DNA of 64,000 nt, taken from Kaistella antarctica (GTDB lineage Bacteria > Bacteroidota > Bacteroidia > Flavobacteriales > Weeksellaceae). Numbering within the stretch: the stretch's first letter is position 1; every line of letters starts with the position of its first letter. Shown piece after piece: positions 63,926-64,000 of this stretch. Where the stretch lies: positions 248,001 to 312,000 of the forward strand of contig NZ_FOIX01000001.1 in assembly GCF_900109615.1 (NCBI RefSeq), in the 5' to 3' direction. The translations under genes were made by a program, and so were the position numbers. The notes under the pieces are model-generated. The model worked only from the letters and a program-made list of their open reading frames with translations. It did no database searches and was not told the DNA's origin.

Positions 63926-64000
63926 CTATCTTTTATTCTTAAAAAACTCTTTCACAATTACAGAACATTCATGTTCCATCACACCCAGAATAATTTCGGT
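63926..64000 (-). CDS. tadA: TadA-like tRNA adenosine deaminase, 3' end only
   Basis: On the minus strand, a frame enters from the right edge and ends at 63926 after 24 residues: GVMEHECSVIVKEFF then KNKR. This is the usual C-terminus of TadA/nucleoside deaminases (E. coli: G-I-L-x-x-E-C then FF-x-x-R). The catalytic HAE and PCxxC parts lie outside the window. It is convergent with coaX. Confidence 0.65.
   Translation of the reverse strand, partial: TEIILGVMEHECSVIVKEFFKNKR

Overview
The window looks like a chromosomal segment of a Weeksellaceae-type flavobacterium (Chryseobacterium/Kaistella-like). The reasons are low GC, TAnnTTTG-type -7 promoter boxes, A-rich instead of Shine-Dalgarno leaders, Bacteroidota-typical families (DUF3078, DUF885, DUF6909-like, glutamine synthetase III, HEGGH-type M1 peptidase) and dispersed intergenic repeats of a kind seen in that group. 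The genus is inference; no rRNA is present.

Backbone, left part (1-14395): a lipoprotein cut by the window edge, a serine hydrolase, sufS, a convergent bcp peroxiredoxin, an endonuclease III that lacks the iron-sulfur ligands, a PAS histidine kinase with a receiver-only response regulator, a DUF885 lipoprotein, an exbB-exbD-tonB-like energy-transduction operon, folC, two tRNA-Val genes and the 5' half of comM (YifB family).

Island (about 14394-35287, 20.9 kb): comM is cut by an integrative element. A large serine recombinase lies at the left end and an excisionase-like HTH gene at the right end. The junctions can be resolved to a shared GA dinucleotide; joining the flanks restores a 511-codon comM frame, and joining the element ends gives an attP with symmetric 9-bp arms. 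The element is visibly more AT-rich than its flanks. It carries: (i) recombinase-HNH nuclease-HIT hydrolase, translationally coupled; (ii) four exported proteins of unknown function and a HAD-phosphatase remnant; (iii) a minus-strand operon with a family-A-polymerase-like protein and two related small proteins; (iv) a minus-strand block with a MazG-like pyrophosphohydrolase, a PD-(D/E)XK plus DUF2075 helicase, a membrane-anchored protein, a TPR-zincin protein and a small serine resolvase; (v) a secreted SNase-like nuclease; (vi) two paralogous two-TM proteins around the excisionase-like gene. Blocks i, iii and iv are the best candidates for undescribed systems; defence or element-replication roles are inference.

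Backbone, right part (35288-64000): the 3' half of comM, DUF3078, rhomboid protease, dprA, NADP-type glutamate dehydrogenase, small secreted and Cys-cluster proteins, truncated haemoglobin, AlkD-like protein with hflX, META lipoprotein, GNAT, a haem operon hemA-hemC-hemD-hemE, a cell-elongation operon mreB-mreC-mreD-mrdA-rodA, an NlpC/P60 lipoprotein, glutamine synthetase III, a DUF6909-like protein, an M1-like peptidase, coaX and the 3' end of a tadA-like gene. Loss of comM while dprA is intact suggests the element may impair natural transformation in this strain.
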